Positions 33,919 to 41,513 of a stretch of DNA of 64,000 bases are shown one piece after another (the stretch's first letter is position 1; every line of letters starts with the position of its first letter). The DNA lies in NCBI GenBank assembly GCA_900545005.1, contig UQXO01000006.1, forward strand, positions 13,623 through 77,622. Direction: 5' to 3'. The notes under the pieces are model-generated. The model saw only the letters and a list, made by a program, of their open reading frames with translations. It searched no databases and was not told the origin of the DNA. Source of the stretch: an uncultured Mycoplasmatota bacterium. GTDB taxonomy: Bacteria > Bacillota_I > Bacilli_A > RF39 > UBA660. Made by a program: the position numbers and the translations under genes.

Positions 33919-35676
33919 ATGTTTGGAAAGATTATACGAGTAGTAGATAATTATATTTATGTTGAAAATAGAATGGAGAAATCGGAGACTAATTTAATTG
34001 GGTATCATTTAGTATTTAGTGATACTAGTAAACAGTTGGTGGGGGAGATAATTAATATATCTATTAAAGAAATAGAAGTTTTATTGATTGGAGAAATCAA
34101 AGATAATAAGTTTATAGCAGGGATAATTAAGAAGCCTAGTAGTAATTGTTCCATTAGAGTTATTAATAAAAAAGAAGTAGAATACTTATTAGGAAGTCAA
34201 GATTATAGTAATAAAGCTAATCTATTGATTGGAAAGTCTTTAATATATGATAATTATAAAGTGACTGCGGATAAGAATAAGTTCTTTAGTGGACATTTTG
34301 CTGTCTTAGGAAATACTGGTTCTGGGAAGTCTTGTGCGATGGCAAGACTACTTCAAAATTTATTTTATAGTAATGATGATAAGTTACCTGTTAATTCACA
34401 TTTTATAGTCTTTGATGTTTTTGGAGAGTATAAAAGAGCTTTTAAAGGGATTGATCGAATTGAAGGGTTAAAGTTTAAGAGTTATTCTACTAGTCCAAAG
34501 GAAGAAGATATTGAAGTTAAAATTCCTGCTTATTTTTTAGGAGTAGATGATTTAGCCCTTTTACTTAGTGTTAGTGATTATAATGTTATTCCGGTAATAG
34601 AAAATACATTAAGACTTACCTATATCTTTAATAGTAAAGATCCTAATACAGTGAAGTATAAAGACTATATAATAGCATCGACGATTATGGATATATTATC
34701 TTGTGGAAAACCTGCAGCAGCTATTAGAGACCAGATAATAGCGGCTTTAACTAAGTATAATACAGTTAATATTAGTTTAGATACTATTATTCATCAACCA
34801 GGATATGATAGGACTTTAAGACAGTGTTTACTTATTGATAGTCAAGGAAAGATGAATGCTATTGGACTTATTACTGATTTTATTAAACAATTTTTAAATT
34901 TTGATTTGAATGAGTTAAAGATAGAACCTAATTTTATTTATACTTTGGATGATTTACAAAATGCGTTAGATTTTTCACTTCTTAATGAAGGGGTGTTAAA
35001 TTCTAGTAATCAGTATGATAAGTTAAATACTTTAAAGATTAGATTAAATTCAATTATTAATAGTGAGTATAAGAAAATATTTGAATTTGATAAAGTGGTT
35101 TCTAAGGATGAGTATATTAGAAATTTCTTTACGACTAAAGAGGGAAAAGTTGCTCAGATTATTAACATTAATTTGAATGGTGTTGATGATCGAATGATTA
35201 AGACTTTGTCGAAGATTTATGGAAAAATGTTTTTTGATTATGTTACTAGTTTGGAGAAAAGGGCTAGTTTTCCTATTCATATATTAATGGAAGAAGCTCA
35301 TCGTTATGTGAAGAATGACCATGATTATGAGATATTGGGTTATAATATTTTTGATAGAATTACTAAGGAAGGACGAAAATATGGGATACTTTTGGGACTT
35401 ATTACCCAAAGACCTAGTGAGTTGTCGGCAACTTCTTTGTCACAATGTACTAATTTCTTGGTACTTAGATTACATCATCCTGATGATATTGATATTGTTA
35501 GTAAGATTAGTGCAGCGGTTAATAAGAATACTTTAGAGAAAGTTAAGACTTTAAGGTCTGGGATGCCTTTGTGTTTTGGAACGGCTTTTAATATTCCGGT
35601 GATAGTGGATATGGATTTACCTAGTCCTATGCCTGAGAGTACTTCAGTAGATATAGTAAGTGAATGGTATAAATAA
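33919..35676 (+). CDS. HerA-like (DUF87) hexameric ATPase
   Basis: A FtsK-HerA superfamily motor of 585 residues. The N-terminal HAS-barrel-like beta region (about 1-110) precedes Walker A GNTGSGKSC (about residue 131), Walker B with catalytic Glu in HILMEEAHRY (about 457), and a sensor/arginine segment GLITQRPSELS. In archaea HerA works with NurA in end resection; in bacteria relatives occur with SIR2 or nuclease partners in anti-phage systems. Here no partner gene is adjacent, so the role is open. AAAGGTGG lies six bases before ATG 33919, which is preferred over GTG 33910. It is followed by a repeat array and gene remnants. Confidence 0.86.
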   Translation: MFGKIIRVVDNYIYVENRMEKSETNLIGYHLVFSDTSKQLVGEIINISIKEIEVLLIGEIKDNKFIAGIIKKPSSNCSIRVINKKEVEYLLGSQDYSNKANLLIGKSLIYDNYKVTADKNKFFSGHFAVLGNTGSGKSCAMARLLQNLFYSNDDKLPVNSHFIVFDVFGEYKRAFKGIDRIEGLKFKSYSTSPKEEDIEVKIPAYFLGVDDLALLLSVSDYNVIPVIENTLRLTYIFNSKDPNTVKYKDYIIASTIMDILSCGKPAAAIRDQIIAALTKYNTVNISLDTIIHQPGYDRTLRQCLLIDSQGKMNAIGLITDFIKQFLNFDLNELKIEPNFIYTLDDLQNALDFSLLNEGVLNSSNQYDKLNTLKIRLNSIINSEYKKIFEFDKVVSKDEYIRNFFTTKEGKVAQIININLNGVDDRMIKTLSKIYGKMFFDYVTSLEKRASFPIHILMEEAHRYVKNDHDYEILGYNIFDRITKEGRKYGILLGLITQRPSELSATSLSQCTNFLVLRLHHPDDIDIVSKISAAVNKNTLEKVKTLRSGMPLCFGTAFNIPVIVDMDLPSPMPESTSVDIVSEWYK

Positions 35677-35680
35677 AATT

Positions 35681-35772
35681 TATAGGAATAAAAGTTTGAA
35701 ATTCATAGGAATAAAAAGTCAAAATTCATAGGATTGAAATGTTAAAATCCATAGGAATGAAGTTGACTTTTG
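35681..35772 (+). repeat. Four-unit 23-bp repeat array A
   Basis: The core (C/T)ATAGGAaT recurs at 35681, 35704, 35727 and 35750, exactly 23 bases apart. Units 1-3 are similar (CATAGGAATAAAAAGTCAAAATT type); unit 4 diverges after 12 bases. It starts four bases after the HerA-like gene. The array at 43858 has the same period but a different sequence. Confidence 0.85.
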
Positions 35773-35899
35773 TAAGATTATCTTTTATACTGGTTATCTT
35801 GAAGATGAAAGAAATATAGAGGTAATAAGTAAAGACATATACACTTATTTTAAAGAATTAAAGAAGTTAAATAGTAATAATGTGGTTAGTTTAAAGTGA
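35738..35899 (+). pseudogene. Remnant of an unidentified gene
   Basis: An open frame of 53 codons without any ATG, GTG or TTG start reads IFYTGYLEDERNIEVISKDI, then YTYFKELKKLNSNN, and ends TGA. It begins inside the 23-bp array, so it looks like the 3' end of a gene whose front was lost. I cannot assign a family. Together with the array it suggests deletion or recombination at this spot. Confidence 0.4.
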
Positions 35900-35927
35900 A
35901 TTTAGTTAAATTATAGAGAGCAATGGT

Positions 35928-35977
35928 ATTTCAGGTTAAATGATATGGTAATAATCATTTAAGCTGAAATATTTTTT
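35928..35977 (+). terminator. Long palindromic terminator
   Basis: ATTTCAGGTTAAATGAT (35928-35944) pairs with ATCATTTAAGCTGAAAT (35954-35970), 16 of 17 bases, followed by ATTTTTTT. The inner part TTAAATGAT...ATCATTTAA is shared with the two palindromes that flank the abiE genes. Confidence 0.85.
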
Positions 35978-36079
35978 TAATATGTTTGTTACTAGGTGTT
36001 AAGTTGATAAAATCTTAACTATGAAAAATGTTGTTTTTATGATATAGTTAGTTTAGATACAAAGTAGAGAAGGGTAATT

Positions 36080-37435
36080 ATGAAGAAATTTGACAAAGAT
36101 AAGTATTTGAAAAAATTAAAATTCAAAAGAAATCTGACTAAATATGGAAAATATTTTTACATTGGTGTTCCTTGTGTTTTGGCTGTAGTAGCAGGAATTT
36201 ATTTTGCTTATTCAAAGTTTACAGTTTCTAAGGATGCTGAAGTTGTTAAGACAACAGTTGGTAAGTTTATTCATGGTGATGTGGTAATTGGAGCTTATAT
36301 AAATGGTGAGTATTCTAATACAATTCCTGGTAAGAATGATGGTTATGTTGTAAAGAGTGTTTCTTGTGATAATAATGCTACTGGTTCTTGGGATAAGGAT
36401 GTTTGGGGAATAGCATTAACTAATATGACTAAGAGAACGAAATGTAATATTTATTTTGAGACCAAGAAGAATTCAGTAAATGACGTTATAAATGAAGCGG
36501 TAAATACAAATAGTAGTATGTTTGCCAGTGATGATGCCGATAAAAATGTAAGGTATATAGGAGCTGATCCAAGTAACTATGTGTATTTTAACTGTAGTGA
36601 TTATACTAATCCCACAGCTGATACTTGTGAGTTATGGCGTATAATAGGCGTATTTAATAATGTAACTAAGTCTGATGGCTCTAAAGAAAATCTGGTTAAG
36701 ATTATAAGAGCTGATTCTTTAGGCAATTATTCTTGGGACAGTTCTGATTCATCAGTAAATAATGGTTATGGTGTTAATGATTGGACTGATGCTGATGCGA
36801 TGAAGCTATTAAATCCTGGTTATGATAGTGAGTCAGTCGGTGGATCATTATATTATAATGCTAAGAGTGGAACTTGTTATTATGGTCGAAATAACGCCAC
36901 AACTTCATGTGATTTCACTTCAACCGGCTTAAAAAATGATATAACCAGAAATGCCATTGAAGAAGTTGTATGGAATTTAGGCGGGACTAATACTTATAAT
37001 TCAGCAAGTAATGGTTTAGCAAGTCATTGGTATGGATATGAAAGAAGAACAACAGTATATAGTGGCAGACCAACAACATGGACAGGAAAAGTTGGCTTAA
37101 TGTATCCAAGTGATTATGGTTATGCTACCAGTGGCGGAACGACCAAAGATAGAGCAGCTTGTCTAGCAAAAGAACTATATAATTGGGATTCCTCAGATTT
37201 TAGTGATTGTAAAGGAAATGACTATTTATTTGATGCAAACAATGTTCAATGGACACTGGCGCCTTATTCGGCTGGTGCTGACGGTGTGTTCCGTGTGCTC
37301 AGGGGCGGCGGTGTCTACAGCAACCGTGCTAGCATTATTGGCGCGGTTCGCCCGGTGCTTTTTCTGAAATCTAATATCCAAGTTGATAAAGGTACAGGAG
37401 CAAAAAGCGACCCGTATCAGTTAAAAATGCAGTAA
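36080..37435 (+). CDS. Surface protein 1 with hypervariable C-type-lectin-like C-terminus
   Basis: 451 residues: a basic N-terminus, one membrane segment (about 24-45, YFYIGVPCVLAVVAGIYFAY), an extracellular beta-rich region with paired cysteines, and a C-terminal domain ending VRPVLFLKSNIQVDKGTGAK. WTLAP...VRPVLFLKS resembles the end of C-type-lectin-like folds used as diversity-generating retroelement targets. Codons at 37259-37345 differ from the paralogue at 53941-55470 almost only at first and second positions. This block is far richer in G and C than the rest of the gene. GAAGGG lies before ATG 36080. Function is probably ligand binding on the cell surface; the ligand is unknown. Confidence 0.83.
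   Translation: MKKFDKDKYLKKLKFKRNLTKYGKYFYIGVPCVLAVVAGIYFAYSKFTVSKDAEVVKTTVGKFIHGDVVIGAYINGEYSNTIPGKNDGYVVKSVSCDNNATGSWDKDVWGIALTNMTKRTKCNIYFETKKNSVNDVINEAVNTNSSMFASDDADKNVRYIGADPSNYVYFNCSDYTNPTADTCELWRIIGVFNNVTKSDGSKENLVKIIRADSLGNYSWDSSDSSVNNGYGVNDWTDADAMKLLNPGYDSESVGGSLYYNAKSGTCYYGRNNATTSCDFTSTGLKNDITRNAIEEVVWNLGGTNTYNSASNGLASHWYGYERRTTVYSGRPTTWTGKVGLMYPSDYGYATSGGTTKDRAACLAKELYNWDSSDFSDCKGNDYLFDANNVQWTLAPYSAGADGVFRVLRGGGVYSNRASIIGAVRPVLFLKSNIQVDKGTGAKSDPYQLKMQ
37259..37345 (+). repeat. Variable region 1 (diversity-generating retroelement type)
   Basis: 29 codons aligned without gaps to 55294-55380. Of 18 differing codons, 15 keep the third base. The identical codons (GCG, CCT, TCG, GCT, GTG, TTC, GTG, GGC, GTC, GCT, GCG) contain no adenine, as expected if only adenines of a template were mutated. 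The near-identical stretch after it (CCGGYGCTTTTTCTGAAATC) would be the homing site. Confidence 0.75.
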
Positions 37436-37592
37436 AGTAAATACGGAATAAAGGGCCGCTTGCTTGCTCTTAATCAAGCAAGGCCCAGCAGAAAAATAAA
37501 GATGAGAAGAATGAAAATGATAGTAAGAGCAAGGAAGAGAAAATCGAGGACGTAAGTCCTCGAAGGGGGTTTCAGAGGGCTATAAGCCCTCC
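37436..37592 (+). other. Conserved structured tail behind variable region 1
   Basis: The sequence after the stop is shared with 55471-55630 behind the paralogue and is GC-richer than its surroundings. It holds three hairpins: GGGCCGCTTGCTTG with CAAGCAAGGCCC (37453-37486), CGAGGAC-GTAA-GTCCTCG (37545-37562) and GAGGGCT-ATA-AGCCCTC (37575-37591). None is followed by a T run, so they are not terminators. A hairpin soon after a variable region is known to aid retrohoming in the Bordetella phage system. The rest of this gene-free stretch to 37676 shows nothing I recognise. Confidence 0.65.
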
Positions 37593-37676
37593 GCCAAAAT
37601 CAGAAAAATTAGGGTAATGACATATGCCTACATATGTATTAAAATTGTGTTATATGAGTTTTAGTGTTGATAGTAG

Positions 37677-37859
37677 ATATGGGATAAGTTTGCTAGTGAG
37701 AAAGAATTTGAATTATATTCGGTAGGAAGAGTTTTTAATAGTTTAAAAGAGCCAGCTATAATTGATTTTGAAGATGGACATTCTATATATAAGACACCTC
37801 TTATGTTTTATGAATTTCAAAGATTGATGAAAAAATTAATAAAGAATATTCCAAATTAA
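37677..37859 (+). pseudogene. Remnant of an unidentified gene
   Basis: A 60-codon open frame without a start codon reads WDKFASEKEFELYSVGRVFN, then SLKEPAIIDFEDGHSIYKTP and FYEFQRLMKKLIKNIPN before TAA. The first ATG lies near its end. It appears to be the 3' part of a lost gene, and it runs straight into the palindrome before abiEi. No family is assigned. Confidence 0.4.
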
Positions 37860-37898
37860 ATGATAAAATTAAAAAAATCATTTAATTTGGAATATTCT
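37843..37898 (+). repeat. Perfect 22-bp-arm palindrome before abiEi
   Basis: AGAATATTCCAAATTAAATG and its complement, 22-base arms (37843-37864 and 37877-37898) around a 12-base A-rich loop. A nearly identical 50-base copy lies after the toxin gene at 39364-39413. The right arm overlaps the -35 box of the abiE promoter, so it may be the AbiEi operator. Confidence 0.9.
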
Positions 37899-37916
37899 GG
37901 CTTTTTATGTTATAAT
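37887..37916 (+). promoter_or_regulatory. abiE promoter overlapping the palindrome
   Basis: TTGGAA lies inside the right palindrome arm and TATAAT follows after 18 bases. Binding of a repressor to the palindrome would block it. Confidence 0.65.
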
Positions 37917-37940
37917 TATGTTTGAAAGGGACTATAGATT

Positions 37941-38531
37941 ATGACAAATGAAAATAAAATATTGGAAATGATTCAAGATAAAGGACTGTTGACAAATAAC
38001 GACTTAAAAGAAAATAATATTCCCAAATCAGCTGTTAAGAGATTGCTAGCAAAAGAAAAAATTGTTAAAGTAAAAAAAGGATTATATAATACAAGCAATA
38101 ATTTGACTGATGAATATTTCACGGCAATATATGGAAGTAAAGAAGCAATTTTTTCATATTTTACAGCCTTATATTTCTGGGATTTATGTGAAATGGTACC
38201 AATGATTTATGATATAACAGTGAAGAAAAATTATGGGGGAATATTGCAAAAAAACAATAAAATTAAATTACATTATGTTGATGAAAAAATCTTTGATTTA
38301 GGTAAAACTTATATTAAAAGTCCACAGGGACAAGTTGTGTGTTGTTATGATATTGAAAGATGTTTATGTGATTTAATAAAAAGTCAGGATAATTTATATT
38401 TTGATTATATAAAGTATGCTTTTAATGAGTATTATAAAGTTCAAAAACATGATACTTTTAAACTTCTTAAGTATGCAAGAGAACTAGAAGTTGAAGAAAA
38501 AGTAAGTAAATTTGTGAGGGCATTTTTATGA
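37941..38531 (+). CDS. AbiEi-family antitoxin
   Basis: Antitoxin of a type IV toxin-antitoxin system. The 196-residue protein has the N-terminal winged helix (NENKILEMIQDKGLLTNNDL, then KSAVKRLLAKEKIVKVKKGLY, about 3-55) that binds the operator, and the C-terminal AbiEi domain (AIFSYFTALYFWDLCEMVP, YDITVKKNYGG, YDIERCLCDLIK). AbiEi proteins repress their own promoter by binding inverted repeats; a palindrome overlaps the promoter here. GAAAGGGA lies upstream of ATG 37941. The stop overlaps the toxin start by four bases (ATGA). A second, orphan AbiEi is at 47965. Confidence 0.9.
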   Translation: MTNENKILEMIQDKGLLTNNDLKENNIPKSAVKRLLAKEKIVKVKKGLYNTSNNLTDEYFTAIYGSKEAIFSYFTALYFWDLCEMVPMIYDITVKKNYGGILQKNNKIKLHYVDEKIFDLGKTYIKSPQGQVVCCYDIERCLCDLIKSQDNLYFDYIKYAFNEYYKVQKHDTFKLLKYARELEVEEKVSKFVRAFL

Positions 38532-39361
38532 ATAGTATGAGTTTGAAAGCTAAAATAAATCAAAAAGCTAAAGAACTAGAAGTAATGCCTCAAGATTTAT
38601 TACAAATGTATTTTTTCGAAAGATTACTATATAGAATATCTGCTAGTAGATATAGGGATAATTTTATTTTAAAAGGTGGTTTATTATTAGCGGCTATTTT
38701 TGGCGAAGACAGAAGAACTACTCAAGACATGGATACAATGATTAAGGGACTGGAAATAGAACCTGATAGTTTATTGAAAGTTTTTAAAGAAATATTATCT
38801 ATTAAAACGGATGATGGTATTATCTATGAGATAAAGGGATTTAAGGATATTAGATTAGAAGATAAATATGGGGGAATTAGACTGGCAATAGTGGGGTGTA
38901 AGGAGGATTTAAGAGTTAATTTAAAGATAGATATTACAATAAAAGATCCTATTACTCCAAGAGAGATTGAGTTTAAGTATAAAAGTATGTTTGATGATAA
39001 TTATATCAAGATTATGGCTTTTACTAAGGAGACTATAATTGCTGAAAAATTTGAAACTTTAATTGAGGATACTGAAAATGATACGAGAGCAAAGGATTTT
39101 TATGATATAAGCATATTAATGAATGAAGAAATTAATGAGGCTAATTTAAGAAAAGCTATTTTTAATACGTTTAAAAGAAGAGAAAGAGAATATTTGTTAG
39201 ATGAACTTGATGAAAGATATGAATTTATAAATACTAGTGAAATTTTGAAAAGTAATTGGGCTAATTATCAAAATGGTCATCCTTATGCTTTGAACGTTAG
39301 TTATGATGATATAATGGGTTCTGTATTTAAAATTATAAATATTATAAAAGAAATTAAATAA
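38528..39361 (+). CDS. AbiEii nucleotidyltransferase toxin
   Basis: Toxin partner of AbiEi. It belongs to the DNA polymerase beta-like nucleotidyltransferases: FILKGGLLLAAIFGEDRR gives the G-G-x-x-L motif, TTQDMDT holds the catalytic Asp pair, and a further Asp is in LKIDITIKDP; AEKFETLIEDTENDTRAKDF is the typical AbiEii block. Related toxins modify the 3' ends of tRNAs and stop growth upon phage attack. 277 residues, full length, all key residues present, so probably active. Start and stop are coupled to the antitoxin. A copy of the upstream palindrome follows three bases after the stop. Confidence 0.92.
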   Translation: MNSMSLKAKINQKAKELEVMPQDLLQMYFFERLLYRISASRYRDNFILKGGLLLAAIFGEDRRTTQDMDTMIKGLEIEPDSLLKVFKEILSIKTDDGIIYEIKGFKDIRLEDKYGGIRLAIVGCKEDLRVNLKIDITIKDPITPREIEFKYKSMFDDNYIKIMAFTKETIIAEKFETLIEDTENDTRAKDFYDISILMNEEINEANLRKAIFNTFKRREREYLLDELDERYEFINTSEILKSNWANYQNGHPYALNVSYDDIMGSVFKIINIIKEIK

Positions 39362-39363
39362 TT

Positions 39364-39413
39364 ATATTCCAAATTAAATGATAAAATTAAAAAAATCATT
39401 TAATTTGGGATAT
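39364..39413 (+). repeat. Second copy of the abiE palindrome
   Basis: ATATTCCAAATTAAATGAT (39364-39382), the same 12-base A-rich loop, and ATCATTTAATTTGGGATAT (39395-39413). It differs from the upstream copy by one base over about 50. It lies directly after the toxin gene and may act as terminator and/or as the scar of cassette insertion. Confidence 0.9.
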
Positions 39414-39488
39414 TTTAACATACCATAAAGTTTTAAAGATTATAGATACGAATGAAAAAATATTGTTATCGCTATTCTGCTTTTCTAA

Positions 39489-39517
39489 TTTACTAAATTA
39501 TAATCTCGTGTTATAAT
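39489..39517 (+). promoter_or_regulatory. Promoter of the Tad-like operon
   Basis: TTTACT and TATAAT with 17-base spacing. Confidence 0.7.
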
Positions 39518-39555
39518 TTTTTTAGATTATAGATAATAAAGAGGGATTTAATTTT

Positions 39556-40323
39556 ATGAAAAATTTACGCAAAGGAAAAGTTGTTTGTATTACGAGTGGT
39601 AAAGGCGGGGTAGGTAAGACTATTCTAGCGACTAATTTAGCAGGGATTATTGAAAGCTTAAATAAGAAGGTTTTACTAGTAGACTTAGATTTAACTAGTG
39701 GAGGACTGGGGCTTATTCTTAATACGCCTTATAAGAAGAATATTTGTAATATGCTTTATGATATAGAGCATAATACTTATCATGATTTTAAAGACTATGT
39801 TGTATCCTATGATAAATATATTGATTTATTACCAGCATCCACTGATCCTAGAGACTTCAATAGAGTTAGTAATTCTTTAATAAATATTATTTTAGAGAAG
39901 GCTTCTTTTATATATGATGTTATTATTGTAGATATGAGTCATGTTTTAAACGAGGTAAATGTGTTTGCCCTAGACTTTTGTGATTTAGCACTTATTGTAA
40001 CTACTAATTGTCCGATGGACTTAAAGAATGTAGCGACTTTGGTAACTTTATTTAAGAATTTAAATATTAATAAATATCGGATTCTTTTGAATGAGAGTAT
40101 TAATCCTTTGAAACAGTATTTTAGTATGTATGATATTAAGAATATAATAAAAGCTAATATTGATTATCATTTATCGACGGAGTTTTATATGCCTGATATA
40201 GAGAAGTTAATTATGGATGGAAAAATAGCCACTTTGAATAGTAGGTTAATTAAGAATTTTCAGAGTGATTATGCGGCTTTACTTAATTTAGCAGCGGATA
40301 TAGTAGGAGGATCTAATGAGTAA
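39556..40323 (+). CDS. MinD/ParA-family ATPase, TadZ/CpaE-like
   Basis: 255 residues with the deviant Walker A ITSGKGGVGKTILATNLAG (residues 13-31), the switch I-like LVDLDLTSGGLG, and IIVDMSHVLNEVN in place of the Walker B block. It has a C-terminal amphipathic-like region but no receiver domain. Directly followed by CpaF-, TadB- and TadC-like genes, which points to a role in positioning a Tad-type pilus or secretion machine rather than cell division. AAAGAGGGA precedes ATG 39556. The next gene overlaps its end by eight bases. Confidence 0.85.
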   Translation: MKNLRKGKVVCITSGKGGVGKTILATNLAGIIESLNKKVLLVDLDLTSGGLGLILNTPYKKNICNMLYDIEHNTYHDFKDYVVSYDKYIDLLPASTDPRDFNRVSNSLINIILEKASFIYDVIIVDMSHVLNEVNVFALDFCDLALIVTTNCPMDLKNVATLVTLFKNLNINKYRILLNESINPLKQYFSMYDIKNIIKANIDYHLSTEFYMPDIEKLIMDGKIATLNSRLIKNFQSDYAALLNLAADIVGGSNE

Positions 40324-41512
40324 GTCTTTAGTTAGTGCTTTTAATATTAAGAATAATAATCTTTTAAGACTAGGGGATTATGAGATTTTTCAAGATAAGG
40401 AAGCTTTAGATAAGTTAAGGAGTGAGATTACTTTTAGTATTATTGATGATTATAATAATGATAATAATTATGATATTCATGGGAAAGTAGACTACTATAC
40501 GAGAAATCTTAATCTATCGACTTTAGAAAAACAGTACCTATATAATCTTTTAGATAATGAAATCTTAGGAATGGGACCTTTAACTGAGGTTATGATGGAT
40601 ACTTCTGTATCCAAGGTCTTTGTTAATGGTCCAGATAAGGTATATGTCTTAGGAAGTGATGGGTATTTAGAAGATAAGAGTATTTCTTTTATTAATGATG
40701 ATCATATCTTAAGGACAGTTAAGAATGTTGCTTCAAAGAATGATTTAAATCTTAATTTTGATGAGGTTTATCTTAGTTTTAAAACGAAAGATAATACGAA
40801 GTTTATATTACTTAATACGCCTTTAGTAAGTAGTCCTTCTCTAACGATTATTAAGAGTAATAAGACTTTGGAAAGTCCGGATGAGTTAGTAAGACTAGGG
40901 ACTATTACGCCTTATATGGCGAGATTTTTAGAGGCTTCTGTTAAGTTAAAATTAAATATTTTAGTTTGTGGGAAGAAGAATAGTGGGAAGAAGACTTTAA
41001 TTAATGCTTTGATGGAGTTTATTCCTAAGAATGAGAGAACTTTATATATTGGGTATAATGGTACTAATGATAAGAATGTTTTGAGTGTAAATACTAGTGA
41101 TATAGATATTCTAAAGTCTTTGGGGGCTAATTACATGGTATATTCTAAAGATGATGTTTTAAGTCTTTTAAAGTTAGTAAATACGAGAGATGGGATTATT
41201 TCTTCTTTAGATACGAGAGATTTTAGTTTAGATAATATAGTGACTAATGTTAGTTTAGAGAATAATAATTTAGGGAAAGATATTATCTTAAATAGTATTT
41301 ATAGTGGGTTTGATATGGTTATTTATCTGGAAAGACAAGAGAATGCGAGAATAAAAGTAACTTCAATTAGAGAGGTAGATAATAATTCTTTAAGAGAAGT
41401 ATTTAGTTATCAAGATGGGACTTTTAATTTTAATTCGAAGAGTAATACTATCTATAAGAGAGTTAAGGCTTCTGGGGATAATTCTTTAGATGATATCTTT
41501 GGGGAGCGTTAG
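40316..41512 (+). CDS. CpaF/TadA-like secretion ATPase, degenerate active site
   Basis: 398 residues. The N-terminal part has the CpaF pattern ILGMGPLTEVMMDTSVSKVF and VNGPDKVYVLG (about residues 83-113). The ATPase core keeps a P-loop (GKKNSGKKTLINAL, about 219), but the Asp box, the Walker B glutamate (family VGEVRG, here VYSKDD) and the HANS motif (here DTRD) are not preserved. It may bind but not efficiently hydrolyse ATP. It is followed by TadB- and TadC-like membrane proteins, so it should be the motor of a Tad-like machine, perhaps needing a second ATPase elsewhere. Confidence 0.78.
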   Translation: MSKSLVSAFNIKNNNLLRLGDYEIFQDKEALDKLRSEITFSIIDDYNNDNNYDIHGKVDYYTRNLNLSTLEKQYLYNLLDNEILGMGPLTEVMMDTSVSKVFVNGPDKVYVLGSDGYLEDKSISFINDDHILRTVKNVASKNDLNLNFDEVYLSFKTKDNTKFILLNTPLVSSPSLTIIKSNKTLESPDELVRLGTITPYMARFLEASVKLKLNILVCGKKNSGKKTLINALMEFIPKNERTLYIGYNGTNDKNVLSVNTSDIDILKSLGANYMVYSKDDVLSLLKLVNTRDGIISSLDTRDFSLDNIVTNVSLENNNLGKDIILNSIYSGFDMVIYLERQENARIKVTSIREVDNNSLREVFSYQDGTFNFNSKSNTIYKRVKASGDNSLDDIFGER

Positions 41513-41513
41513 T

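Noticed and set aside
37545..37591. Terminators after surface protein 1
   Set aside because: The hairpins are strong but lack any following T run.
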